A stretch of DNA of 64,000 bases. Source: JAABTH01 sp964492615 (GTDB taxonomy: Bacteria > Bacillota > Dethiobacteria > DTU022). The stretch is taken from contig CAZBKZ010000010.1 in the NCBI GenBank assembly GCA_964492615.1, forward strand, positions 1 through 64,000. Reading direction: 5' to 3'. The notes beneath the pieces were generated by a model. It was not told the DNA's origin. It did no database searches and saw nothing but the letters and a program-made list of their open reading frames with translations. Position numbers and translations under genes: made by a program. Within the stretch, counting starts at the first letter, position 1, and each line of letters starts with the position of its first letter. Positions 32,779 to 40,914 of the stretch are shown piece by piece.

Positions 32779-34621
32779 TAGATCAGTAGTTAAAGAAGAA
32801 ATCGTTTACGTTGTAACTGATGCATCCGGAAATGTTAACGGTACCTACGTTGTTAATATAATAGAAGGAGGTACCATTACAGATTATGGTAATTATTCGG
32901 AGGTAAAAATTCTAAACATTAACGATCCAATCACCCTTAAAGGCGATAAGGTAACGATAACGACATCTGCTGACAAAATTTACTACGAAGGTGTATTGAT
33001 AAACAATGATATACCCTGGATTATATCTATTAGTTATTACATTGATGGTATTATGTATCCTCCCGATCAGGTTGCCGGGATGAGCGGTGCGCTCGAAATG
33101 AAAATATCAGTGCGGGATAATCCAAATTGTAATAATATTTTTTTCGATCATTACACACTTCAAGCAACTATTACACTTGATACAGAACGTTTCACCGAAA
33201 TTCAAGCAAATGGCGCTACACAAGTATACGCCGGCAGCGACAAAAAACTATCCTATATTATTCTGCCAAAAAGCGAAAAAGATATAGTGATCACTGCAAA
33301 TGTAATCAATTTTGCTTTAGAGCCTATTGAAATAATCGGCTTAATTATGGATATTGGTGAAGCTATTGATTTAAACACAGATGCTTTCGATTTGCAGGAT
33401 TACGATAATGCAGTTTCAGATCTGAAGAGCGCTGCCAGTGCTCTGGATAACGGTGCATCCGAGCTTAGGCAAGGAATTTCCTCACTGGTTAATGGTACTG
33501 AAGAACTTTGTAGGGGTTTGGCATCATTAGACGAGAACAGTTCAGCTCTGATCAACAATGCAGAACTGGTAGCAAACACGATTTTTTCTTCTGCTACAAA
33601 ACAGCTGCAAACAGAGCTTGTCAAAGCGGGTATGAGTGAGTCCGATGCGTCACAGATAATCTTAACCCAAAACAATTACATTGCCGTAATTTCGGACCTG
33701 TCTGATAGTATGCCTACAGAGTCACAGATATCTTCAGCTGAAAGTGCTATTCGAAACCAGCTTGCAGGAAAAGGTATTGAGGACAATACTCAACAAAACA
33801 TTGTCATATCTTTGGCAGCAAATATGTTGTTAAAGGAAGAAGCCGATACAGTTGGAGATGCTCTTGCAATGTCAGGAGTAATGATAGCTGATGCTTTTTA
33901 TGTTCAAGAAGCTATAGTTAACTTTTCTTCTTCAACAGACCCGGCTATCAACAAAACAATACTCACTCTAACAGAAATGTTTAGCTCCTCTCCTTATAAC
34001 TTGGATCCAGCAACAGCAACAGCTATTGCTTGCACAGCCTTGGGCCTGGACGCTAATAATCCTTCTGAACAAATAAATGAGGCTATAACCAAGACACAGA
34101 ATGCTGCAATAGTGTCAGCAACAACAACAGACCATGATAGCATTCAGGCTTTTTGCACCGCAGCGGTGCATGAACAGATGATTGAAGCTGATGATAATTT
34201 CACGTCACTGAAAAAACAACTTGACGGAATAATGTCTTTTCTAAAAGGGATTGAAACATATACAGATGGTGTTGCATACGCGGCATCGGGAGCAAGCACC
34301 CTGCTATCCGGTTCTGCTTCATTGCTGGAGGGCGCAGACAGACTTGCAGATGGAACAAGTAGACTGCGATCAACAACAGGAAGTTTGGATGTCGATATAA
34401 CAAGCGAGGTTAAAGATAAAATTCAAGAAGCAATTGATAATTATCGTAATACTGATTTCACTCCCGTCTCCTTCGCTTCAAGAAAAAATACAAATGTAAA
34501 TCATGTTCAGTTTGTTATAAAAACATCTGCTGTTGAACTATCTGAAAAAATAATAACTAAAGATGATGAATCCGAAGCATTAACTTTCTGGCAAAAACTG
34601 CTAAGGTTGTTTGGCTTGTAG
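32693..34621 (+). CDS. Secreted YhgE/Pip-like heptad-repeat protein, partner of the MMPL pump
   Basis: This 642-residue exported protein starts with a signal peptide or anchor (KILKIILILALSPILIITLATITFA). Two segments carry the leucine-glycine heptads seen in YhgE/Pip-type proteins: around 260-290 (ASALDNGASELRQGISSL) and around 575-600 (ASTLLSGSASLLEGADRL). These are predicted to form long helical hairpins outside the membrane. A low-complexity Ser/Thr/Ala-rich region lies between. The C-terminus has no obvious membrane helix. By gene order it is a periplasm-like or cell-wall adaptor for the MMPL pump, comparable to other MMPL-YhgE pairs in Firmicutes. The ATG lies 86 bases inside the pump gene after AGGGGG. 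Confidence 0.75.
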   Translation: MKILKIILILALSPILIITLATITFAADNRSVVKEEIVYVVTDASGNVNGTYVVNIIEGGTITDYGNYSEVKILNINDPITLKGDKVTITTSADKIYYEGVLINNDIPWIISISYYIDGIMYPPDQVAGMSGALEMKISVRDNPNCNNIFFDHYTLQATITLDTERFTEIQANGATQVYAGSDKKLSYIILPKSEKDIVITANVINFALEPIEIIGLIMDIGEAIDLNTDAFDLQDYDNAVSDLKSAASALDNGASELRQGISSLVNGTEELCRGLASLDENSSALINNAELVANTIFSSATKQLQTELVKAGMSESDASQIILTQNNYIAVISDLSDSMPTESQISSAESAIRNQLAGKGIEDNTQQNIVISLAANMLLKEEADTVGDALAMSGVMIADAFYVQEAIVNFSSSTDPAINKTILTLTEMFSSSPYNLDPATATAIACTALGLDANNPSEQINEAITKTQNAAIVSATTTDHDSIQAFCTAAVHEQMIEADDNFTSLKKQLDGIMSFLKGIETYTDGVAYAASGASTLLSGSASLLEGADRLADGTSRLRSTTGSLDVDITSEVKDKIQEAIDNYRNTDFTPVSFASRKNTNVNHVQFVIKTSAVELSEKIITKDDESEALTFWQKLLRLFGL

Positions 34622-34640
34622 TAGTGAAGATGATGAGACA

Positions 34641-34754
34641 TCACCCGCATACGAAAACAGCTCCGTGTTGAGCAACTAAAGCACCAACCTTTTATACAGC
34701 CAGTCTTTCATCTGCATTACAATCAGACGCGCCGATAGCAGCAATATAAATCAA
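34641..34754 (-). pseudogene. Truncated SLOG-family (TIGR00725-like) gene remnant
   Basis: On the minus strand a TTG at 34754 with AGGGGG eight bases upstream opens a reading frame IYIAAIGASDCNADERLAV, then TAA, then KVGALVAQHGAVFVCG, then TGA. Read through, it matches the N-terminus of the SLOG/TIGR00725 nucleotide-binding family, whose members begin YIAVIGxSxC and continue to a G-rich VCGGxGG loop. The match stops exactly at the glycine loop near 34643, 20 bases from the end of the mmpL-partner gene. The gene is therefore broken by two stops and cut off at its 3' end. No other gene lies in 34622-34796. Confidence 0.6.
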
Positions 34755-34796
34755 TGAATCATCCCCCTTGTTGCCGAAATGCTTATCGGGGAATAA

Positions 34797-35168
34797 TTAT
34801 CCTGAAAGTATATTTTTTATGTGCCTGAGACCGGTTACAGTATAATCAGAGCTGTTTAAGGTGACTGCTACCAGGTCAATGCGTGAAGGTCTTTCGCTCT
34901 GACAGTTAGCTTGCAGATAATACTGGGCCAAACGAAAAAGCCGGCGAGCTTTACCGGGAGTAATCGATTCCTCGGGCCGGCCATAGTGAGAACCGGTTTT
35001 AGTTCGCACCTCTACAAAAATAATGGTATCACCTTCGCGGGCCACAATATCTATTTCACCAAGCTTACAGCGGTAGTTAGCGGTAATAATTTCATAACCA
35101 AGATTTTCGAGAAATTCACGGGCTGCCTTTTCTCCGCTGCGCCCTACTTTAAGTCGTCTTTCAGTAAT
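34797..35168 (-). CDS. yraN: YraN/UPF0102 nuclease-like protein with apparent AUU start
   Basis: This 123-residue protein has a PD-(D/E)XK-type fold of unknown role, usually found beside rnhB. The conserved N-terminal block GRSGEKAAREFLENLGYEI, then ANYRCKLGEIDIVARE (active-site Glu and Asp), and IIFVEVRTKTGSHYG are all in one frame. The block extends well upstream of the first ordinary start (a GTG at 35045), and no ATG, GTG or TTG exists before a stop at 35169. The only option is ATT at 35168, eight bases after GGGGGG. So the gene either uses AUU or was read with a sequencing error. It lies 17 bases after rnhB. Confidence 0.8.
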   Translation of the reverse strand: MTERRLKVGRSGEKAAREFLENLGYEIITANYRCKLGEIDIVAREGDTIIFVEVRTKTGSHYGRPEESITPGKARRLFRLAQYYLQANCQSERPSRIDLVAVTLNSSDYTVTGLRHIKNILSG

Positions 35169-35185
35169 TTAAATATCCCCCCGGA

Positions 35186-35959
35186 TCAATCATACTTCAA
35201 CCTAAAAGATACCCTGTGTTCTGGACACGGCCCCAGCCGGTTCAAGGCATGCCTGTGTTCTTCAGTGCCGTAACCCATATTGCGGGCAAATCCATATCCC
35301 GGGTACTGTTTATCTAATTCCTGCATCATCATATCCCTTGCAACCTTGGCCAAAACAGATGCAGCGGCAATAGAAAGCGAAAGACTGTCGCCGCCGATTA
35401 TCGCTTTCTGGACAAAGGGCGTCTCCGGTATCGAAAAACCGTCGACCAAAATGCATTCAGGGCTGAAAGCTAATCGTTTCAAAGCCCGTTTCATAGCCAA
35501 GAAGGTCGCCTGATGAATGTTTAGCCGATCTATTTCTGATTTTGTAGCGCTTCCCAGGCCGTAAGCGCGAGCTTTAAAAACAATTTCTTCATAAAGCAGG
35601 CTGCGTTTTTCTGAAGTTAGTTTTTTTGAGTCATTCAACCCTGTAATCCCGGTATCCGGCGCTAATATGACAGCCGCTGCAACTACCGGGCCAGCCAGGG
35701 GCCCGCGGCCCGCTTCATCTACCCCGGCAATATTTTTGAACCCGCTTTTCCAGAGCAGTTTTTCTTCGAATAGCATCCGTTCCAGGCGTTCCTGCTCCTT
35801 CTGTTTAAGCCTTTCCATTCGACGACGCTTGATCAGTAATGCTTCTGCGCCTTTGCGACCATCTGAGAGCAGGGCAGCTTCAAGATCAGGCGTGATTTTG
35901 TCAAGCTTCATGATGTATGAAGTAAGCTGTTCCATGTTAAGATCTTTTATAGATGACAT
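35186..35959 (-). CDS. rnhB: Ribonuclease HII
   Basis: RNase HII removes single ribonucleotides and RNA from RNA-DNA hybrids. The catalytic domain begins with IAGVDEAGRGPLAGPVVAAA (the GRG motif with the two acidic residues just before it), followed by NDSKKLTSEKR and the third acidic site in ILVDGFSIP. The metal-coordinating Asp region is AAASVLAKVARDMMM. An N-terminal helical extension of about 75 residues, as in Bacillus RnhB, precedes the domain. Length 257 is typical. It is cotranscribed with rbgA upstream. Confidence 0.95.
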   Translation of the reverse strand: MSSIKDLNMEQLTSYIMKLDKITPDLEAALLSDGRKGAEALLIKRRRMERLKQKEQERLERMLFEEKLLWKSGFKNIAGVDEAGRGPLAGPVVAAAVILAPDTGITGLNDSKKLTSEKRSLLYEEIVFKARAYGLGSATKSEIDRLNIHQATFLAMKRALKRLAFSPECILVDGFSIPETPFVQKAIIGGDSLSLSIAAASVLAKVARDMMMQELDKQYPGYGFARNMGYGTEEHRHALNRLGPCPEHRVSFRLKYD

Positions 35960-35970
35960 ATTGTACCTCT

Positions 35971-36804
35971 TTAACAGGCAGGATATTCAAAGGTTGCCCT
36001 GCCCAGCACACCGCTCTGAAAATCTCTTAACACTAATGCTGCAGACCGATCATAATCAATTCTTCCTTCAGGTAATATGCAGCCATTCAGATAACCAATT
36101 TTGGATAGCATTGTATCTGCATCTCCTGCTTCCAATCCTGGGTATCGCTCAAATAGATTTTTTTCCCTGCCTTTTTCGATATAATAAGACAGCAACTTTC
36201 TTGCTGTCTGCTGAATATCTACCCTACTGTGAGGGATGGCACCAACTACAGCCAGAGGCCAGATGTTGCCCTGATTGATTTTAGGCCAGAGTATCCCCGG
36301 GGTGTCGAGCAGTTCTAAATGGGGATTAATGCGTATCCACTGCCTTCCCCTGGTTACACCAGGCTGGTTACCGGTACGGGTAACTGCTTTTTTAACGAAA
36401 TAATTAATCATGGTCGACTTGCCAACATTTGGTATTCCGGCAATAATCATTCTTAAAGGGCGCTTAAGCCGCCCCCTCTTAATATTGCCCTCTTCTTTAC
36501 CAAGATACTTCAGTAAATTATTCAGATACAATTTGTTGTAAACGCTAAAAGGCATAGCCGGCTGGCCTTTATCCTTAAAATAGCTCAACCACCGATCAGT
36601 TGCCTCCTCTTCGGCCCGGTCAGCCTTGTGAAGAAGAATGAGATGTTTTTTACTGCCGATTAATTTTGGAAATGAGGGGTTACGGCTGCTGGCAGGAATG
36701 CGGGCATCGAGTAACTCAACAACCAGGTCAACTATTTTTATATCCTGGCGCAGGCTCATTTCAGCCCTGGCCATATTACCGGGATACCATTGCCCTTCTT
36801 TCAT
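35971..36804 (-). CDS. rbgA: Ribosome biogenesis GTPase RbgA (YlqF)
   Basis: RbgA is a circularly permuted GTPase needed for a late step of 50S subunit assembly. The permuted order is visible: the G4 site comes first, G1 later (GIPNVGKST at 123-131), then G2/G3 (GVTRGRQ and LLDTPGILWP). The N-terminal WYPGNMARA is a family signature. In G4 this protein has HKAD (His59) where nearly all have NKAD or NKxD, which normally reads guanine. The C-terminal ANTAR-like helical domain is present. Length 277 is usual. Confidence 0.94.
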   Translation of the reverse strand: MKEGQWYPGNMARAEMSLRQDIKIVDLVVELLDARIPASSRNPSFPKLIGSKKHLILLHKADRAEEEATDRWLSYFKDKGQPAMPFSVYNKLYLNNLLKYLGKEEGNIKRGRLKRPLRMIIAGIPNVGKSTMINYFVKKAVTRTGNQPGVTRGRQWIRINPHLELLDTPGILWPKINQGNIWPLAVVGAIPHSRVDIQQTARKLLSYYIEKGREKNLFERYPGLEAGDADTMLSKIGYLNGCILPEGRIDYDRSAALVLRDFQSGVLGRATFEYPAC

Positions 36805-36816
36805 ATCTTACCACAC

Positions 36817-37344
36817 CTAACTATCAATTGATCTTGCATCCCAGGGCGGCCAAAAAATAAAAAAGGCTTTGCCCTTGAGTCTTTCAAGAGAAACAAAGCC
36901 GACCCTGGGATCCCGGCTATCCATACTATTAATGCGATAGTCGCCCATGGTAAACATATATCCGGATGGCACCTCTACCGGGCCGAAATCTGCCATTTCC
37001 ATATCTTTAAGCAGGTAGGGCTCGTCTAGTAGAATACCGTTAAGGTAAACCCGACCGTTTTTTATTTCCACAATATCTCCTGCCATACCAATAATGCGTT
37101 TTACAAAATCACGGCCGGGTTCATACTCAAACACAATAATATCGCCAATCCGGGGCTGATTAAAGCGGTAAACAACCTTATTCACCATCAAGCGTTCTGT
37201 CTCATGAAGGGTAGGATACATTGATCTTCCCTCAACGACAAAAACCTCAAACAGGAATAACCGAATAATAAGAGCTAATATTACTGCAATGAGGATTGAC
37301 TTAACCCAATCCCAGAGCTCTTTCCACTTATCCAAGCAAACCAT
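36817..37344 (-). CDS. lepB: Type I signal peptidase
   Basis: LepB cuts signal peptides from exported proteins at the outer face of the membrane. A single N-terminal membrane helix (residues 15-33) precedes the catalytic domain. Ser41 lies in GRSMYPTL and the general base Lys82 in RDFVKRIIG; the later box reads GDYRINSMDSRD where GDNRxNSxDSR is usual. Length 175 is typical for Gram-positive enzymes. It sits between rplS and rbgA, as in many Clostridia. Confidence 0.95.
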   Translation of the reverse strand: MVCLDKWKELWDWVKSILIAVILALIIRLFLFEVFVVEGRSMYPTLHETERLMVNKVVYRFNQPRIGDIIVFEYEPGRDFVKRIIGMAGDIVEIKNGRVYLNGILLDEPYLLKDMEMADFGPVEVPSGYMFTMGDYRINSMDSRDPRVGFVSLERLKGKAFFIFWPPWDARSIDS

Positions 37345-37350
37345 CCCCGT

Positions 37351-37692
37351 TTAGCGTCGTTCTTTAATCCTTGCTGCTTTTCCGGTCCGTTCTCTCAGGT
37401 AATATAGTTTAGCCCTGCGAACGCGCCCCCGCTTAACCACTTCAATTTTGTTGATTGACGGAGAATGAACAGGAAATATTCTTTCTACACCTATGCCGAA
37501 TGTAACCCGGCGCACAGTAAATGTTTCTCTTACTCCACTTCCCTGACGCCTGATTACAACGCCTTCAAAAACCTGGTTCCGTTCACGCCCGCCTTCTACA
37601 ACTTTAACGTGAACTTTGACTGTATCACCCGGGTTAAAATGCGGTAATCCATCCTTGAGGTTACGCTTTTCAACTTCCTTAATCAAGTCCAT
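37351..37692 (-). CDS. rplS: 50S ribosomal protein L19
   Basis: L19 lies at the 30S-50S interface of the ribosome. The sequence shows the family pattern HFNPGDTVKVHVKVVEG, FEGVVIRRQGSGVRETFTVR, and GVERIFPVHSPSINKIEVV, with a basic C-terminus. Length 113 is normal. It has AAGGAGG upstream. An extended -10 (TG plus TATAAT near 37722) in the gap after trmD might give it extra transcription, which would suit the greater need for a ribosomal protein. Confidence 0.97.
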   Translation of the reverse strand: MDLIKEVEKRNLKDGLPHFNPGDTVKVHVKVVEGGRERNQVFEGVVIRRQGSGVRETFTVRRVTFGIGVERIFPVHSPSINKIEVVKRGRVRRAKLYYLRERTGKAARIKERR

Positions 37693-37735
37693 ATTTTCAA
37701 GCCTCCTTATAACACTGAAATATTATAACACATAC

Positions 37736-38482
37736 TTATTGATCTCCTTGATGATTTTTAAGCTTTTTCAGGTATTCACTGTCTTCTGCCGTGAGAGATG
37801 CTTTTTCTAATAAATCTGGCCTGTAATTATAAGTTCGCTTTATTGATTGCTCCCTGCGCCACCTGGCAATTTCCTGGTGGTTGCCAGAAAGCAAAACTTC
37901 AGGAACTTCCATCCTCCTGAAAACTGACGGCCTGGTATAATGCGGATACTCAAGCAATGATTCAGTAAACGATTCTTCTTTTAATGAACCATCGGCCAGC
38001 AGACCGGGAATCAAACGAACAAGCGAATCAACTACGACCGCAGCAGCCAGTTCTCCCCCTGTCAGAACATAATCCCCAATCGATATTTCATCATCTACCA
38101 GGCATGACCTGACCCTTTCATCAACGCCTTCGTAACGGCCGCAAATCATTATTAAATGTTTCTCGGCAGATAATTCGATAGCTATATCCTGATTATAACG
38201 CCTTCCCCCGGGGGTCAGTAAAATAACCCGCGGGTTTTGAGATTTGCTTTTATCCGATAAATCTTCAACAGCCCTGAAAAGGGGTTCCGGCTTTAGAACC
38301 ATCCCACAACCGCCGCCATAAGGCGTATCATCAACCTGGCGGTGACGATCCGCGGTATAATCTCGGAGATTAACCAGGTTAATCTGAACCAGCTCCTGCT
38401 CAACAGCTCTTTTAATCATGCTTTCATTAAAAGGCCCTTCAAGGATAGCTGGAAATATGGTAAGCAAATCTATAATCATCAA
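37736..38482 (-). CDS. trmD: tRNA (guanine-N1)-methyltransferase TrmD
   Basis: TrmD methylates G37 next to the anticodon of several tRNAs, which prevents frameshifting. It is a knotted SPOUT enzyme. The SAM-binding knot shows MICGRYEGVDERV and EISIGDYVLTGGELAA; the N-terminus begins IDLLTIFPAI. Length 248 is typical. It follows rimM by 12 bases in the rpsP-khpA-rimM-trmD-rplS order conserved across bacteria. Confidence 0.97.
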   Translation of the reverse strand: MMIIDLLTIFPAILEGPFNESMIKRAVEQELVQINLVNLRDYTADRHRQVDDTPYGGGCGMVLKPEPLFRAVEDLSDKSKSQNPRVILLTPGGRRYNQDIAIELSAEKHLIMICGRYEGVDERVRSCLVDDEISIGDYVLTGGELAAAVVVDSLVRLIPGLLADGSLKEESFTESLLEYPHYTRPSVFRRMEVPEVLLSGNHQEIARWRREQSIKRTYNYRPDLLEKASLTAEDSEYLKKLKNHQGDQ

Positions 38483-38494
38483 ATTGCATCACCC

Positions 38495-39034
38495 TTAAAG
38501 ATCCTGCAAACCTTCCGGAAGATCGACCAAAACATGTTTTTTCCCCAGATCTACTTCCTTGATGATCTTTTTCACTGCCGGAACCAAAATATACTTTTTA
38601 TGGTTCGGATCCGGGCTGACCTGTAAAAGATCGTGTCCACCTGTTGTAATAACATCGATAACAGTACCGATAAATTGATTATCTATACCGTAGACATCCA
38701 ATCCAACAAGTTGGTCGTGATAAAAACTGTCCTCAGGCAGCGGCAGGCGTTTCTCTTTTGGAATAACAAGCAGCCTGCCCCCTATTGAAACAGCGGCATC
38801 ACGAGTATCAATGCCTTCAAACTTAATCAGCCAGAAGCGCCCATAATTTATGCTTTTTTCGACTAAATAAGTTTTTCTTCCCGTTTCACTGATCAGGTCT
38901 AACCTTTCAAGAAGGTTAACCCTTTCCGGCTGATCCGAGTAGGGATATACCTTGACCATGCCGGTTACACCATGCGGGGATAAAACCCTGCCGATTGTTA
39001 CCTCATATTCCTTATTGAACAATTTCAACAACAA
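38495..39034 (-). CDS. rimM: 16S rRNA processing protein RimM
   Basis: RimM binds protein S19 and helps mature the 30S head. The N-terminal domain starts TIGRVLSPHGVTGMVKVYPYSD, and the C-terminal PRC-barrel contains LVGLDVYGIDNQFIGTVIDV and HDLLQV. Length is about 179. The start must be one of several closely spaced TTG codons (39034, 39031 or 39025); any of these overlaps the end of khpA by ten to 23 bases, which implies translational coupling. Confidence 0.94.
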   Translation of the reverse strand: MLLKLFNKEYEVTIGRVLSPHGVTGMVKVYPYSDQPERVNLLERLDLISETGRKTYLVEKSINYGRFWLIKFEGIDTRDAAVSIGGRLLVIPKEKRLPLPEDSFYHDQLVGLDVYGIDNQFIGTVIDVITTGGHDLLQVSPDPNHKKYILVPAVKKIIKEVDLGKKHVLVDLPEGLQDL

Positions 39035-39242
39035 CCCGCTTATTTTCTTTTACAGCAGCAGCATTGACAACAGTTCGGATTGCCTTGGCAATCCGTCCTT
39101 GTTTCCCAATGACCTTACCCATATCGTCCGGCGCCACTCTCAATTCAAGAACTATCAGTCTTTCGCTTTCAACCTGCTGAACATCAACCTGTTCGGGTTG
39201 ATCAACAAGTCCTCTGGCAATTTGCTCCAGCAGTTTCTTCAT
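39012..39242 (-). CDS. khpA: KH-domain RNA-binding protein KhpA (YlqC)
   Basis: KhpA is a single type II KH domain that binds RNA, often with KhpB, and influences division and cell-wall genes in Gram-positives. The 76-residue product carries the GxxG loop in MGKVIGKQGRIAKAIRTVV. It sits between rpsP and rimM, its conserved position. The start ATG at 39242 follows GGAGGT; longer in-frame extensions overlap rpsP and are not real. Confidence 0.94.
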   Translation of the reverse strand: MKKLLEQIARGLVDQPEQVDVQQVESERLIVLELRVAPDDMGKVIGKQGRIAKAIRTVVNAAAVKENKRVVVEIVQ

Positions 39243-39264
39243 TTTTACCAACCTCCATGCAGGG

Positions 39265-39510
39265 CTATTTACCCAGACCGGCTCTCTCAAAAAGCGCTTT
39301 AACCGTATCAGACGGTTTAGCCCCTTTGGCGAGCCACTGCTGAACTTTTTCGGCATTTACCTCAAAAGTAGTCGGTTTGGTAGTAGGGTTATAATAACCA
39401 ATTTCTTCGATAAAACGTCCGTCACGCGGATAACGTGAATCTGCCACAACTACGCGGTAAAAAGGCTTTTTTTTCGCACCTACACGCTTTAGCCTGATCC
39501 TGACTGCCAA
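39265..39510 (-). CDS. rpsP: 30S ribosomal protein S16
   Basis: S16 is a small primary-assembly protein of the 30S subunit. The sequence begins MAVRIRLKRVGAKKKPFYR, continues VVADSRYPRDGRFIEEIGYYNP and has the usual 81-residue length. It heads the rpsP-khpA-rimM-trmD-rplS string, with ffh 40 bases upstream, and has GGAGGTGAT ahead of its ATG. Confidence 0.97.
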   Translation of the reverse strand: MAVRIRLKRVGAKKKPFYRVVVADSRYPRDGRFIEEIGYYNPTTKPTTFEVNAEKVQQWLAKGAKPSDTVKALFERAGLGK

Positions 39511-39550
39511 TTACATCACCTCCATTTTTATAGTATCATCTATGATGTTC

Positions 39551-40900
39551 TTAAAAAGGAAAACCCTTCTTCCCTTTTTTAAGCTTTTTGAGAGCACCCT
39601 TTTTATCCATTGAACCCATTTGTTTAAACATCTTTTGCATTTGACCGAATTGATTCAAAAGGCGGTTTACATCCTGAACACTGGTACCGCTGCCTCCGGC
39701 TATCCTGCGGCGGCGGCTGCTGTTTATTATTGCCGGCTCTATCCGCTCCCCCGGGGTCATCGATCCGATGATAGCTTCTACCCGTTTAAAATTATCTTCA
39801 TTAAGTGACATCTGGCGAACCTCTTTCGGTATTCCGCCGCCACCCGGAAGCATATTAAAGATATCCTCCAGTGAACCCATATTACGCAGCTGCCTGAGCT
39901 GATCACGAAAATCGTCAAGAGTAAATTGCTGCTTGCGCAGTTTTTGCTCCATTTGTTTTGCTTTTTCCTGATCAAAAGAGGCTTCTGCTTTTTCAATCAG
40001 AGATAAAACATCGCCCATACCTAAAATACGCGAAGCCATCCGATCGGGATGAAACAGCTCCAGGTTGTCAGTTTTTTCTCCCACGCCGGCAAACTTAATC
40101 GGGCAGCCTGTAACAGCACGTACGGATAAAGCAGCTCCACCCCGGGTATCTCCGTCCAGCTTGGTCAGGATAACGCCGCTCAACTGAACAGCTTCGTTAA
40201 ATTCCCTGGCTGCATTAACTGCATCCTGGCCGGTCATAGCATCAACTACCAGCAGGGTTTCGTTAGGCTCAACAGCTCTTTTAATTTCTTTAATTTCTGC
40301 CATCATTTCGTTATCTATATGTAATCTACCGGCAGTATCAAATATAACTGTATCATAACCTTCATGCTCTGCATGTTTCAATCCTTCCCGACAGATTTCG
40401 ACCGGTTGCATCTCATCACTACTGAAACACTTTTCCCCAACTGACTCACTGAGCATTTCCAACTGTTTTACAGCCCCCGGACGGTAGATATCAGCCGCTA
40501 CAAGTAATGGCGTACGTCCGTTGCGCCGCAGGTGAACAGCCAGTTTAACTGCGGTTGTTGTTTTTCCTGAGCCCTGCAAACCAACTATTATAACCCTGGC
40601 CGGGCTTTTGCCGGAAAGGTTAAGGCCACTCTGCTTTTCACCCATAAGCCTGGTCATTTCTTCATTGACTATCTTTACAACCTGCTGGCCGGGAGTTAAA
40701 CTGTTCATCACTTCGGTGCCAACAGCCCTGCTGCGAACAGAAGCGATAAATTCTTTAACCACTTTAAAGTTTACATCGGCCTCGAGCAACGCCAGACGTA
40801 TTTCACGCATTGCCTCATCTACATCTTTTTCTCCCAGCTTGCCCTTACCTCTTAATTGCTTCAGAGTGTTCTGTAATTTTTCAGCAAGATTATTAAACAT
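39551..40900 (-). CDS. ffh: Signal recognition particle protein Ffh
   Basis: Ffh (SRP54) binds signal sequences and 4.5S RNA and delivers ribosomes to FtsY at the membrane. The NG domain shows GLQGSGKTTTAVKLA (G1), FDTAGRLHID (G3) and TKLDGDTRGGAAL. The Met-rich M domain at the C-terminus includes MLPGGGGIPKE, GSGTSVQDVNRLLNQF and MQKMFKQMGSMD. Length is about 449. The ATG at 40900 is chosen; an ATG two codons upstream is equally possible. Its cofactor YlxM lies directly upstream and its receptor FtsY about 1 kb away. Confidence 0.97.
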   Translation of the reverse strand: MFNNLAEKLQNTLKQLRGKGKLGEKDVDEAMREIRLALLEADVNFKVVKEFIASVRSRAVGTEVMNSLTPGQQVVKIVNEEMTRLMGEKQSGLNLSGKSPARVIIVGLQGSGKTTTAVKLAVHLRRNGRTPLLVAADIYRPGAVKQLEMLSESVGEKCFSSDEMQPVEICREGLKHAEHEGYDTVIFDTAGRLHIDNEMMAEIKEIKRAVEPNETLLVVDAMTGQDAVNAAREFNEAVQLSGVILTKLDGDTRGGAALSVRAVTGCPIKFAGVGEKTDNLELFHPDRMASRILGMGDVLSLIEKAEASFDQEKAKQMEQKLRKQQFTLDDFRDQLRQLRNMGSLEDIFNMLPGGGGIPKEVRQMSLNEDNFKRVEAIIGSMTPGERIEPAIINSSRRRRIAGGSGTSVQDVNRLLNQFGQMQKMFKQMGSMDKKGALKKLKKGKKGFPF

Positions 40901-40914
40901 TGTCATGCCTGCCT

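Noticed and set aside
35667..36278. A 203-codon plus-strand open frame
   Set aside because: It runs antisense across rnhB and rbgA, both with intact motifs, and has no ribosome site or family pattern.
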